A stretch of DNA of 64,000 nucleotides from Acetobacter ghanensis. GTDB lineage: Bacteria; Pseudomonadota; Alphaproteobacteria; Acetobacterales; Acetobacteraceae. The stretch is from contig NZ_LN609302.1 in the NCBI RefSeq assembly GCF_001499675.1, positions 1,948,896 through 2,012,895 of the forward strand. Direction: 5' to 3'. The position numbers and the translations under genes were made by a program. Positions 29,148-37,657 of the stretch are shown in pieces; position 1 is the stretch's first letter, and each line of letters opens with the position of its first letter. The notes under the pieces were generated by a model, which was not told where the DNA came from, ran no database searches, and saw only the letters and a program-made list of their open reading frames with translations.

Positions 29148-29891
29148 TTAACCAGCCACATCAGCCAGCAGCACAACAGCCGCGTCGTCTGCAATAACTG
29201 TCAGGTCCGCGCTCTCGCTAATGGCCGCGGCATCACCGGCAGAGAGGACATCCTTCCCTATGCGGATGGTCCCCGATACCACAACAAGATAGAGGGCGCG
29301 GCCGGGCATTGTGCCGTAAGCCGCCCCCTCCCCTGCGGGAATTGCGGCATGGAGCAACCGGGCACTTGCACTCAGGGCCACAGGCGCACCATCCGCAAAC
29401 GCCTCTTCATCCTCGGGATCATCCTCAGGATCATCCTCAGGAAAACCTGATGCAATAATTCTGAAGCCGCCATCCTCAAGATTGGAAAAGGATGGACGGC
29501 TATCCTGCAAGGGGGCTGTTCCCTCTGTATCAGAGAGAAACCAGAACTGAATAAACGAGGCTCCCTTCGCACCAGCCGTCCAATCAAGGGTTGCACAGCC
29601 GGTCCCTGTGCTCATCAGGTGCAATGCCCCCGCGCCAATTTCCTCTTGGGAAAAACCAGCCATGGACGCTGCCACTGTTCCACTTTGTAGCCACGTTACA
29701 ATGTCCACGGCTGCTTCCGGCCCAATACGGTAAGAAGCGCCTGCGGCAAGCGTGCCAAGGTTAACCGCCCGCAGCCGTCCCTCATGCGCACGGTGCGGGT
29801 CCTGATAATCTGCAAAGGCAAAGTGGCTGCGCAGCAGTTGCCCGCCGGAGTGCGCCATACCCAGACTGGCGGATCTGACAATGGTAATCAC
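29148..29891 (-). CDS. Pirin-like bicupin with lost metal ligands
   Basis: The 247-residue protein has the pirin (YhhW-like) arrangement of two cupin halves: MITIVRSASLGMAHSGGQLLRSHFAFADY at the start, then VNLGTLAAGASY, and a GTI...AGDAAAISE strand pattern in the second half. The classical metal motif HPHRGFE is replaced by the segment RIGPEAAVDI and the later His by GTGCATLDW, so an active quercetinase-type iron site is unlikely; this is my reading, not a structure. A 12-base unit repeated three times inserts the acidic sequence PEDDPEDDPEDE between the halves. It lies 10 bases after the efflux outer membrane factor gene and probably belongs to that operon. Confidence 0.7.
   Translation of the reverse strand: MITIVRSASLGMAHSGGQLLRSHFAFADYQDPHRAHEGRLRAVNLGTLAAGASYRIGPEAAVDIVTWLQSGTVAASMAGFSQEEIGAGALHLMSTGTGCATLDWTAGAKGASFIQFWFLSDTEGTAPLQDSRPSFSNLEDGGFRIIASGFPEDDPEDDPEDEEAFADGAPVALSASARLLHAAIPAGEGAAYGTMPGRALYLVVVSGTIRIGKDVLSAGDAAAISESADLTVIADDAAVVLLADVAG
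29407..29442. repeat. Three tandem copies of a 12-bp unit
   Basis: The unit TCATCCTCAGGA occurs three times in direct tandem (the first copy with one change). In the minus-strand pirin-like gene it encodes the acidic Glu-Asp-Asp-Pro repeat. Copy number could vary without breaking the frame. Confidence 0.8.
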
Positions 29892-29900
29892 GCTTTTTCC

Positions 29901-31424
29901 TTACGCCCGTTTTCCAACAATTTTCTTTTCTGGATAAAACGTCTGCCATCCACCACCCAGAGAACGGTAGAGATTGGTAACGGACCCGGCAACATGGGCC
30001 GTTGCATCCGCCAGTGCACTCTGTGATGACAGAAGTGCATTCTGGAGCGTCAACACGTTCAGAAAATCAGCAGAGCCCTGCACATACTGGGCTTTAGCAA
30101 TGTCCACGGCAATCTCATTCTCATGCACGGCCTCAGCCAGTTCGTCGCGCCGCTTCTGCGCGGCTGTAAAATCAGCCATCGCATCGTCAATTTCCTGCCA
30201 CGCCTTCAGCACCGTGCGCTGGAATAGCGTGGCGGCTTCCTTCTGCTGCGCTTTTCTCAGATGCAGTTGCCCGGTCAGGCGGCCGCCTTCAAAAATGGGC
30301 AATGTCGCCGTTGGGCCAAAACCATACTGGCGCGAGGCCCATGAGCCCAGCCCGCTAAACTGGAGAGCCTGAACGTCCAGACTGCCCGAAAGCGTTACCC
30401 GTGGAAAGAAATCCGCAATCGCCACGCCAATACTGGCTGTTGCGGCGTGTAGCCGGTCGGCAGCCATCCTGATATCGGGCCGACGCTCCGCCAATTCCGA
30501 TGGTAGCCCTACCGGAACCGCATCCGGCACGGTGGGAATACCCGCAGGTTTGCCCAGCTCCGCATCAAGGGCACCGGGTTCACGCGCGACCAGAAAGCTC
30601 AAGGCATTGAGCATATGCGTAGCCTGCGCCTTAAGAGGAGCCAGACGAGCCATAAAAGTATGAAGCTGCCCCGTAGCCTCGGCCACATCCAGCTTTGTCG
30701 CCGCCCCTTGCTGGAAGCGTAGGGTTGTCAGCTTTACGCTGTTGGTTGCCACCTCAATATTATGCTCAAGAATGCCAACCTGAGTCTGGATCGTGCGCAG
30801 GTCAATATAATCCTGCGCTGTTTCCGCCATAAGCGAGACCAGCGTATCCCGGCGCATTTCCTCCGTGGCGTGCACAGCGGCGGTTGCGGCTTCCACCTGC
30901 CTGCGCACATGCCCCCAGAAGTCCACCTCCCACGAGGCATTCATGCCATATTGTGGTAGATTAAAGGATGGATTGCCAACACTCCCCAGCATCCCCGTAG
31001 GCCCAAAACCGCCCGCGCCCGATGCCGTAGTGCCCGCGCCCTCGCGTTCCATGGTTCCCAGTAAGCCCAGCACACCGTTGGTACTGGCCCGCTCCCGCGC
31101 ATAAGATGCGTTGGCTTCCATATGCGGCATCTGGGCCGCACTGGCGATGCGGCGTTCGGCCTGACTTTGCATCAGACGCAGGTCCGCTGCTTTCAGGTCT
31201 AGGTTGGACGCGGCAACCTCATTTTCCAACCGGGTTAGAATAGGATCGTTAAAAAGTTTCCACCATTGCGGGTCGGCTGACGCCATCGTCACCTGACTTT
31301 CCGCCGGTGGTTGCGTGGCGCGCCAGCCATCCGGCGCCTTGACCTGCGGTTTGTGGTAGTTTGGCCCCACTGTGCAACCAGCAAGAGCCAAAGCAGAAAA
31401 CCCCACGAAAAGAAAGCGCTTCAT
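29901..31424 (-). CDS. Outer membrane factor lipoprotein of an efflux system (NodT/OprM type)
   Basis: The product is a TolC-like outer membrane channel of the NodT/OprM lipoprotein type. The ATG at 31424 gives a lipoprotein signal (MKRFLFVGFSALALAGC, lipobox Cys at 17) followed by VGPNYHKP, the classic start of this family. The frame itself remains open further upstream, but that part is not typical. The body has the two long coiled-coil halves (LRLMQSQAERRIASAAQMP and ATLFQRTVLKAWQEIDDAM) and PSELAERRPDIRMAADRLHAATASIGVAIADFFPRVTLSG, a hallmark segment. It follows the HlyD gene after four bases and completes a tripartite pump with it and the DHA2 transporter. Confidence 0.92.
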   Translation of the reverse strand: MKRFLFVGFSALALAGCTVGPNYHKPQVKAPDGWRATQPPAESQVTMASADPQWWKLFNDPILTRLENEVAASNLDLKAADLRLMQSQAERRIASAAQMPHMEANASYARERASTNGVLGLLGTMEREGAGTTASGAGGFGPTGMLGSVGNPSFNLPQYGMNASWEVDFWGHVRRQVEAATAAVHATEEMRRDTLVSLMAETAQDYIDLRTIQTQVGILEHNIEVATNSVKLTTLRFQQGAATKLDVAEATGQLHTFMARLAPLKAQATHMLNALSFLVAREPGALDAELGKPAGIPTVPDAVPVGLPSELAERRPDIRMAADRLHAATASIGVAIADFFPRVTLSGSLDVQALQFSGLGSWASRQYGFGPTATLPIFEGGRLTGQLHLRKAQQKEAATLFQRTVLKAWQEIDDAMADFTAAQKRRDELAEAVHENEIAVDIAKAQYVQGSADFLNVLTLQNALLSSQSALADATAHVAGSVTNLYRSLGGGWQTFYPEKKIVGKRA

Positions 31425-31428
31425 TGCG

Positions 31429-32505
31429 TTACTGCCAGATATATCGGGTGTCATTGGCATGGGGGCCTTCCGGTTTTGAAGACGTATTAATATTGACCTC
31501 GACCGACATGCCGACCCGCACCTTGTCCGCCAGTGGCTGACCGGGGTCAAACGTCAGCTTGACCGGAATACGCTGGACAACCTTGGTAAAGTTACCCGTT
31601 GCGTTGTCAGGCTGGATTGGCGCAAAGGCAACGCCCGTGGCGGGCGCAAGTGAATCCACATGCGCCTTCAAGGGATGACCGGGGAACGTATCCACCCAGA
31701 TTGTTGCACTCTGCCCGGTCTGAACCTTTGTCAGCTGTGTTTCCTGAAAATTGGCCAGCACATAGGCTTCATGCGTGGGCACCACAGCCAGAATACCCGT
31801 GCCCGGGTGCACATAATTCCCCACACGCACACCACGTTCGCCCACCACACCATCCATGGGAGCCGGAATGGTGCAGTACGAGAGGTTCAGTTCAGCCTGT
31901 TTTGCATCCCCCTGAGCACGCAGCAGCACACCCTGTGCTCGTTCCAACTGTGCTTTAAGCACCGCAACCTGCCGGATGGCGGCATCCACCCCAGCCTGAT
32001 CACGCGCTATGCTTGCCAGTGCTTCCTTTTCCTGCGCCTCGGAATGCTGCTTCTGCTCAATCGTGCCAGCACCACCTGATGACAGGTTACGATAACGAGC
32101 GGCATTCTGCCGGGCAAAAACCAGATCAGCCTCATCCGACTGCACTGCGGCCCGCGCACCTGCAATAACCGCATCCTGCCGGGCAATTTCAGCTTCCAGA
32201 TTAGCCACGTCTCCCTGCGCGGCAAGGACGTTGCCGTTTGCGACCGCAAGGGCTGCGCGGTAATCATCATCCTCAATATGCGCCAGTTCCTCACCCGCGT
32301 GGACCTGCTCGTTATCCTGCGCAATCACGCGGTCAATGCGGCCAGACACCTTGGGGGCAACGGTTGGAAAATCTGCCGTGACGTAAGCATCGTTGGTGTA
32401 TTGGTCAACACCGTTCCCATTAACCAAGCGTGCTCCGCCCCAGGCAATAACAGCCAGCACACCAGCAGCACAGCCTGCGTAAAGAAGTGGTTTCTTGTAA
32501 ATCAT
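31429..32505 (-). CDS. HlyD/EmrA-type membrane fusion protein
   Basis: A 358-residue periplasmic adaptor anchored by one N-terminal helix (residues about 6-27). It contains the biotinyl-lipoyl-like halves (VAPKVSGRIDRVIAQDNEQVHAGEELAHIEDDDYRAAL and TIPAPMDGVVGERGVRVGNYVHPGTGILAVVP) around a coiled-coil hairpin rich in Ala, Glu and Gln. This is the EmrA layout that links an MFS exporter to an outer membrane factor. The gene follows the DHA2 transporter gene by 16 bases and precedes the OMF gene, making a complete EmrAB-TolC-like exporter for hydrophobic or acidic compounds. Confidence 0.92.
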   Translation of the reverse strand: MIYKKPLLYAGCAAGVLAVIAWGGARLVNGNGVDQYTNDAYVTADFPTVAPKVSGRIDRVIAQDNEQVHAGEELAHIEDDDYRAALAVANGNVLAAQGDVANLEAEIARQDAVIAGARAAVQSDEADLVFARQNAARYRNLSSGGAGTIEQKQHSEAQEKEALASIARDQAGVDAAIRQVAVLKAQLERAQGVLLRAQGDAKQAELNLSYCTIPAPMDGVVGERGVRVGNYVHPGTGILAVVPTHEAYVLANFQETQLTKVQTGQSATIWVDTFPGHPLKAHVDSLAPATGVAFAPIQPDNATGNFTKVVQRIPVKLTFDPGQPLADKVRVGMSVEVNINTSSKPEGPHANDTRYIWQ

Positions 32506-32521
32506 GGTCAGTTATTCCGGA

Positions 32522-34159
32522 TTAACGGGCGGGAGTATTGGGTGAAGGGGCGCGTGGTGGATAAACACGCCGGGGCAGAACAAGATTCATGGCCGCGTAG
32601 CCGAGGCATACCCAGATGAGGATGTAGTAAATATCGTTCATTGCCAGCACGAAGGACTGTTCGTGCACATAGGTATGGAAAACTTCGAGCGTGTTGTGCG
32701 CCACATGCACCGCATCGGGCGAAGTCACGGACAACTGCTGGTTAATGGGGTCTCCCATCCCCTGCAGGGCCAGACCATGCGTGCCGTGGTGGTCCAGCAG
32801 CATGGTGGAGTGGTATTGCTCCCGCCGCCGGCTCAATGCGCCAAAAAGGGCAAATGCCACAGCATTGGCTAACCCCTTGAGCATATTGACCATGCCGGAA
32901 ATAAACGGACCATCCGCAGGCCCCATGGCCATGGTTGCCAGCATAAGCGTGGGGATAACCGTCATGGGTTGGCCAAAAACCTGAAGGACCTGCATCAGGT
33001 AAAAATTGTCGCGCACCCAGTCCACGGTCAGCCATGTGCCAAGCCATGCTGATGCGGCAAGGCACAGCATTCCTCCTGCAAGCACATAACGGCAATCAAC
33101 ACGCGGCGAGTTGCAGATAGCTGCAATCAACGGCAGCATAATCAGCTGTGGCAGCGCCACAACAAGGGACACGGGAGCAGCCTGAATGGGCCGATACCCA
33201 CGCACGACCTCCAGATAGGTGGAGGGAATTTCCCCCATAATGGAGCAGATGGCCAGAATACCGATAAGCGAAAGCAGCGCGGCCTGAATATTGCGCGAAC
33301 GCCAGTACTGAATTCTAAAATACGGGCTGGGGTGAAAAGCCTCGTTTATAACGAAAACAATAAAGGCCGCACCGCCCCAGAATGTCAGGTTCGTAATAAC
33401 AGGCGAGCGGAACCAGTCCAGCCGGTCGCCCTGATACAGCACAATGACCAACGAACAAATTGCGGGCAGGCCGACCAGAATGCCAAACCAGTTGAATTTT
33501 TCGAACCGCTCAAAATGCATAGGGTCTTTGGGCAGGCCATAAGCCATCATCCCTATGGCGAGCGCGGCGGTGGGAATAATCTCCCAATACAGCCAGTGCC
33601 AGCCAACGTGTTCGAACCAGAACGCTTCTAGCGGCAAACCAAGGTTAGGGCCAAAGGTTGCGCTCATAGCATACCCTCCAATGCCGAACACGCGGATTGG
33701 AGGCGGCAGGTATTTGAGCATCACCGTCATCAGCACAGGCGGCAGGCACCCACCAGCCAGCCCCTGAAAAGCACGCAGGATACAGAGTGACGTGACATCC
33801 GGCATGAACGGAGCCGGGATGGAAAGCAGTGCAAGAACCGCCGTCATGAAAATGGAAAAACGGTAGATCGAAAACGTCATGTAGAACCACGGCGTAAAGG
33901 CCATGGCGGCGATATTGAACGCCTCATAAATCGCAATGACCCACGTGCCTTCATCGTGGCCAATGTGCATGGCGCCTCGGATGTCGGACAGGCCGATCTC
34001 GGTAACATGCTCATTAAAGCCAGCCACATGCACGGCAAGCAGCATTCCCAGACAGCCAATGACTGTCCGCAGGCCAAATGAGGGTATGTAAGACGGCCGC
34101 GGTGGAGAAGCGTGAATAGCCGGCCCGCTGGCCGCCTGTGAAGGTGCGGCGTTGTTCAT
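32522..34159 (-). CDS. DHA2 family MFS multidrug transporter (EmrB type)
   Basis: The protein is a 14-helix MFS exporter of the DHA2 (EmrB) family. Helix 1 carries LRTVIGCLGMLLAVHVAGFNEHVTEIGLSDIRGAM, the DEGTWVIAIYEAFNIAAMAFTPWF segment follows, then FLRAFQGLAGG-like ILRAFQGLAGGCLPPVL (motif C region). The C-terminal part has PADGPFISGMVNMLKGLANAVAFALFG and a long last periplasmic loop. The ATG at 34159 (MNNAAPSQ) is preferred, with GGGGA about 10 bases before; the frame opens with a TTG at 34195. It heads the efflux operon DHA2-HlyD-OMF-pirin. The substrate is unknown. Confidence 0.9.
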   Translation of the reverse strand: MNNAAPSQAASGPAIHASPPRPSYIPSFGLRTVIGCLGMLLAVHVAGFNEHVTEIGLSDIRGAMHIGHDEGTWVIAIYEAFNIAAMAFTPWFYMTFSIYRFSIFMTAVLALLSIPAPFMPDVTSLCILRAFQGLAGGCLPPVLMTVMLKYLPPPIRVFGIGGYAMSATFGPNLGLPLEAFWFEHVGWHWLYWEIIPTAALAIGMMAYGLPKDPMHFERFEKFNWFGILVGLPAICSLVIVLYQGDRLDWFRSPVITNLTFWGGAAFIVFVINEAFHPSPYFRIQYWRSRNIQAALLSLIGILAICSIMGEIPSTYLEVVRGYRPIQAAPVSLVVALPQLIMLPLIAAICNSPRVDCRYVLAGGMLCLAASAWLGTWLTVDWVRDNFYLMQVLQVFGQPMTVIPTLMLATMAMGPADGPFISGMVNMLKGLANAVAFALFGALSRRREQYHSTMLLDHHGTHGLALQGMGDPINQQLSVTSPDAVHVAHNTLEVFHTYVHEQSFVLAMNDIYYILIWVCLGYAAMNLVLPRRVYPPRAPSPNTPAR

Positions 34160-34317
34160 GACGCCACATGTCCCCGAGACAGGCGTTATGGACAACCCTC
34201 ATTTCCCGAAAACAACGACTTCGATTTTAGGAATGAAAATTTCTGGCGCCTGCACCTAGTACCGTTTAGTTCTGGAAGGATAAACCATTGTGTTCACCCC
34301 TCCGTTCCAACACACCG

Positions 34318-36090
34318 TCAGGAGACCAGAAGACGTTTCCTTGTAATTTTTCCAGATACGGTGATCGGCAGATGCCGGACAAAGCGGACTTCCTTTAAAC
34401 CAACCCAGCGCCCGAGGACTGCGTTAACCCCTGCGATAAGTTCCTCGGCAGATGGTTTGTGGTCCTCATCGGAATTCATGACCACATAGGCAACCGGCCG
34501 CTGCCCCCGCAACGCATCAGGAATAGCCACCACGGCACAGGCATAAACAGCGGGATGCGCGGCAATGATCTTTTCAATCTGCACGCCCGAAATCCGCCGC
34601 CCTGCAACCTTGATGACATCATCAGAACGCCCAAGCATATGAACTGCACGTGTTGCATCAATCATGCCCTCGTCGAATGTGCGGTAAAACTTGCCCGTAT
34701 CATCAAGGTAGGCAGTCGGGGCGTGGATTGCCCTATCCTTCCACACGCCAGCCAGACAGCCGGGTGGCAGCGGCAGGGACAGGACAATCTCGCCGCACGG
34801 TTCATCTGGGTGAGATGACACGATAGCAGGGCGAAACCCCGGCGCGGGCCGCCCGATGTCGTTCATGAGCGAGGTCGGCTCACACTCGGGCAGACCAAAA
34901 AAATGAGCGGTGATGCTCCATCCGGTTTCAGTCTGCCACCAGTGATTAACCACAGGCTTACGAAAGTATGCGCGCGCCCAGTCCAGCAATGTCGGGTCTG
35001 CATACTCTCCGGCCACAAAAATGCGTGCGAGTGCAGGCAGTATTGCCGCAGACAGATGGCGACTTTCCTGCCGCATAAGCCGCATTTGGGTGGGAGTGGT
35101 GAACAGGCATTTTACCGCATGATCGTGACAGAGCATCCGAATGGCCGAAGCAGACGCACCCCCTTCCACGATTACGCTGGTGCAACCACTGATGAGCGGT
35201 GCGTAAACACCGTAGGAATGGCCTACAACCCAGCCGAGATCCGATGTTGTAAAAAAGGTGTCACCCGGCTTACAGCCATAAATCAACTCCATGGACAAAG
35301 CGAGCGCCACGGCATGGCCGCCATTATCGCGCACAATGCCTTTGGCGTTGCCCGTGGTTCCCGATGTATGAAGAATATACAGAGGGTCGTCTGACCGAAG
35401 CATAACCGGTTCAACCGGAGCTGCGTGCTCCATGACATGAAAATCGTAGTCACGCACGGGCATAAGTGCTGCCGGACAGGCATCCCGCTGGGCAATAATG
35501 CAAGCTCGCGGCCTATGCGCGGCCTTGGCCAACGCCTCGTTCAGGGCTGGCAGTAAAGGAATGGCGGTCTGCCCCTGAAAACTGCAACTGGCGATGATAA
35601 TGACTTTTGGCCCGACATCATCAATCCTACGCGCCAGTTCCGGCCCCGCGTAACCTGCAAAAACCACCACATGCACAGCCCCAATTCTGGCACATGCCAG
35701 CATGGCTATAGCTGTCTCAACCATTGTTGGCATGGCAATGAGCACACGGTCGCCCTTGCCTACCCCCAGCGCCTGCAAACCACCGGCAAACCCGGCGACC
35801 CTCCGCCTTAAATCACCATAGGTTACGGTCTGCCATTCCTTGGTGGCGCAGGAATGCCAGATTAGAGCGGCCTGCCCGCCACGCCCATCCTCCACATGCC
35901 GGTCCACGGCATTATAACAGGTATTGAGCGTGGCATCTGGGAACCAGTCATACCAACCATCATCCCGCGTCTGGCACGCGGCCACAGGTGCCTGCTTCCA
36001 TGTGATACGCTGCGCTGCTTCCAGCCAGAATTGTTCTGGCTGGTTCAGAGCCGCGTCATACATTCCGTCATAGGTCATCCATGGAAGCAT
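34318..36090 (-). CDS. AMP-forming acyl-CoA ligase, propionyl/acetyl-CoA synthetase-like
   Basis: A 590-residue member of the ANL superfamily. It has the P-loop motif LYILHTSGTTGNAKGIVRD, the adenylate-binding WWQTETGWSIT segment, the YRTFDEGMIDATRAVHMLGRSDDVIKVAGRRISG hinge region and a C-terminal SGKITRKRL with the catalytic, acetylatable Lys. It activates a carboxylate as acyl-AMP and transfers it to CoA; the similarity is to acetyl/propionyl-CoA synthetases. It lies 15 bases after the flavin monooxygenase gene with a clean AGAGGAAA ribosome site, so it is the last gene of the nitrilase operon. A nitrilase converts a nitrile to a carboxylic acid, so activation of that acid (or of a pathway product) is an attractive inference. 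Confidence 0.88.
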   Translation of the reverse strand: MLPWMTYDGMYDAALNQPEQFWLEAAQRITWKQAPVAACQTRDDGWYDWFPDATLNTCYNAVDRHVEDGRGGQAALIWHSCATKEWQTVTYGDLRRRVAGFAGGLQALGVGKGDRVLIAMPTMVETAIAMLACARIGAVHVVVFAGYAGPELARRIDDVGPKVIIIASCSFQGQTAIPLLPALNEALAKAAHRPRACIIAQRDACPAALMPVRDYDFHVMEHAAPVEPVMLRSDDPLYILHTSGTTGNAKGIVRDNGGHAVALALSMELIYGCKPGDTFFTTSDLGWVVGHSYGVYAPLISGCTSVIVEGGASASAIRMLCHDHAVKCLFTTPTQMRLMRQESRHLSAAILPALARIFVAGEYADPTLLDWARAYFRKPVVNHWWQTETGWSITAHFFGLPECEPTSLMNDIGRPAPGFRPAIVSSHPDEPCGEIVLSLPLPPGCLAGVWKDRAIHAPTAYLDDTGKFYRTFDEGMIDATRAVHMLGRSDDVIKVAGRRISGVQIEKIIAAHPAVYACAVVAIPDALRGQRPVAYVVMNSDEDHKPSAEELIAGVNAVLGRWVGLKEVRFVRHLPITVSGKITRKRLLVS

Positions 36091-36105
36091 GGCGTTTTCC
36101 TCTGC

Positions 36106-37353
36106 TCAGGCTACGGGCACGTTTTTGCCGGTAATCTGGCTGGCCAGCCACGCTGCATCGCGCGATACACCGGAGAACCGGCCAGAACCCCACGTGTGCA
36201 GCCACGGCAAGCCAAGGAAGTAAAAGCCCGGTGCATCAGTCACGCCCCGATGCCAGACCGGTTTGTTAGCACCGTTAAAAACCGGAACGTTGATCCAGCG
36301 ATAATCTGGCCGAAAACCAATACACCAGATGATGGAGGTAATCCCGGCGGCTTTCAAGTCGAGCGGGATGTTACTTCCATCGGGCTCCCACACAGGTACA
36401 TAAGGGACTTCGGTCGGGGCCGAGATCCCTTCACGAGCGATGTAGGCGTCGATGGATTTCTTGATGTCGGCATTGGTCTTGTCCGCATCATCAAGGTTTT
36501 CCTTCAGATCCGGCGCGAAGTGCGCCACTTCATCACGGATGGTCTCCAGCGTGCCATGCAGGCCAACGCCCTTCTTTGCAAAGAGGCGCAGATCAAGGTC
36601 ATGCCCGCCATTTCGGCCCGTGACGTAATGATTGGTCTTGTCGCGTGCACCATCACGCAGAGGGTGATTATCCACCGTAAGATCGTAGAAGTGCATATCC
36701 GCCAGCCAATCCACCACGTCGCGGCCACGGTAAAAACGCGAGACACGTGGAGCGGAACCAACGCAAAGATGGACCTTGCGTTTTTCAAGAAACAGATCTT
36801 CCACAATCTGTGCGCCGGACTGACCACTGCCCACAACCAGCACAGCCCCTTTTGGCAACTGGGCCGCGTTACGGTAGTCCTGCGAGTGAACCTGATGAAT
36901 GGTGGGGTCGATCGCGCTGGCATAGCCGGGGATGACCGCGTCCTGATACGCACCCGATGCGATGACCACATGCTTTGCGTGCCACATCTCGCCACCTGCT
37001 ACCACGCGATAGCCACCACCTTCATGGCGCGTGATGGAGGTAACGGCTGTGTGTTCACGCAGGGGTGGGGTGAAGGAGTTCATGAAGCCCTTCACGTAGT
37101 CAATAATTTCCTGCTTCACCATGAAGCCGTGCGGGTCTTTCCCCTTGTAGGGATGACCGGGCAGGTCGCACTGCCAGTTTGGTGTGACCAGACAAAAATT
37201 GTCCCAACGCTCATCATCCCAAGCGTGGCAGGCGGTCTTGGCCTCAAAGACGATATGCTCCACTTTTTCACGGCAAAGATACCAGCTCATGGACAGGCCA
37301 GCCTGCCCCCCACCGACGATAATGACGGGGATGCTCTTCTCGTTCTGTGTCAT
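36106..37353 (-). CDS. MSMEG_0569 family flavin-dependent oxidoreductase
   Basis: A 415-residue flavoprotein monooxygenase-like enzyme. It has an FAD-binding Rossmann motif IIVGGGQAGLSMSWYL at residues 10-25, a second dinucleotide (NADPH) motif VLVVGSGQSGAQIVEDL at about 176-192, and the WCIGFRPDYRWINVPVF segment before the final FAD contact. It matches the MSMEG_0569 family, which occurs only with the other nitrogen-starvation (Nit1C) genes and is thus specific to this cluster. It is expected to oxidise an intermediate with O2 and NADPH; the substrate is not known. The gene is spaced 16 bases from the MSMEG_0570-like gene upstream. Confidence 0.9.
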   Translation of the reverse strand: MTQNEKSIPVIIVGGGQAGLSMSWYLCREKVEHIVFEAKTACHAWDDERWDNFCLVTPNWQCDLPGHPYKGKDPHGFMVKQEIIDYVKGFMNSFTPPLREHTAVTSITRHEGGGYRVVAGGEMWHAKHVVIASGAYQDAVIPGYASAIDPTIHQVHSQDYRNAAQLPKGAVLVVGSGQSGAQIVEDLFLEKRKVHLCVGSAPRVSRFYRGRDVVDWLADMHFYDLTVDNHPLRDGARDKTNHYVTGRNGGHDLDLRLFAKKGVGLHGTLETIRDEVAHFAPDLKENLDDADKTNADIKKSIDAYIAREGISAPTEVPYVPVWEPDGSNIPLDLKAAGITSIIWCIGFRPDYRWINVPVFNGANKPVWHRGVTDAPGFYFLGLPWLHTWGSGRFSGVSRDAAWLASQITGKNVPVA

Positions 37354-37369
37354 GGTCGCTCTCTTTGCC

Positions 37370-37657
37370 TCAGGATTTAAAAGACAGGACGCGCACCTGC
37401 GCGTCAGATTGGGTCAGGAAAGGCGCGCATACCTGTTGGATAGTCTGAAGCTGACCAAGGGCGCGGCTGCATGCAAAACCGTAGCGCGCACGAACCCGCT
37501 CACTAGCCTGCGTCAGGGCCGTGTCCGCTTTCTCCAAAAACATCGGGACCGGGTAATCCTGACCGAGCGTAAAATGGTCCTGTATAACCAGCGATGGGGA
37601 GTAACAGTCGCTCTCCTTCCCATCTGGCCAGCGCACACGAAAAGTCATTTCGGGCAT
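37370..37657 (-). CDS. MSMEG_0570 family nitrogen starvation response protein
   Basis: A 95-residue protein starting MPEMTFRVRWPDGKESDCYSPS, typical of the small MSMEG_0570 family of Nit1C clusters. It has no membrane segment. It overlaps the 3' end of the glycosyltransferase gene by 13 bases, a tight operon arrangement. It carries only two Cys (18 and about 63), so a metal site is not obvious. The role is unknown; size and conservation suggest an accessory or carrier-like partner to one of the enzymes. Confidence 0.88.
   Translation of the reverse strand: MPEMTFRVRWPDGKESDCYSPSLVIQDHFTLGQDYPVPMFLEKADTALTQASERVRARYGFACSRALGQLQTIQQVCAPFLTQSDAQVRVLSFKS

Noticed and set aside
29407..29442. Short tandem repeat as a CRISPR-like array
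   Set aside because: Three contiguous 12-bp units without spacers, inside a coding frame; no CRISPR array or cas gene was seen anywhere in the window.
34196..34317. A riboswitch or leader before the efflux operon
   Set aside because: The 120-base interval shows no stable, conserved-looking structure; an ordinary promoter is sufficient.
35896..37380. A 494-residue open frame on the plus strand across the ligase and flavin oxidoreductase genes
   Set aside because: It is antisense to two genes with clear catalytic motifs and spans their junction; no motif of its own.
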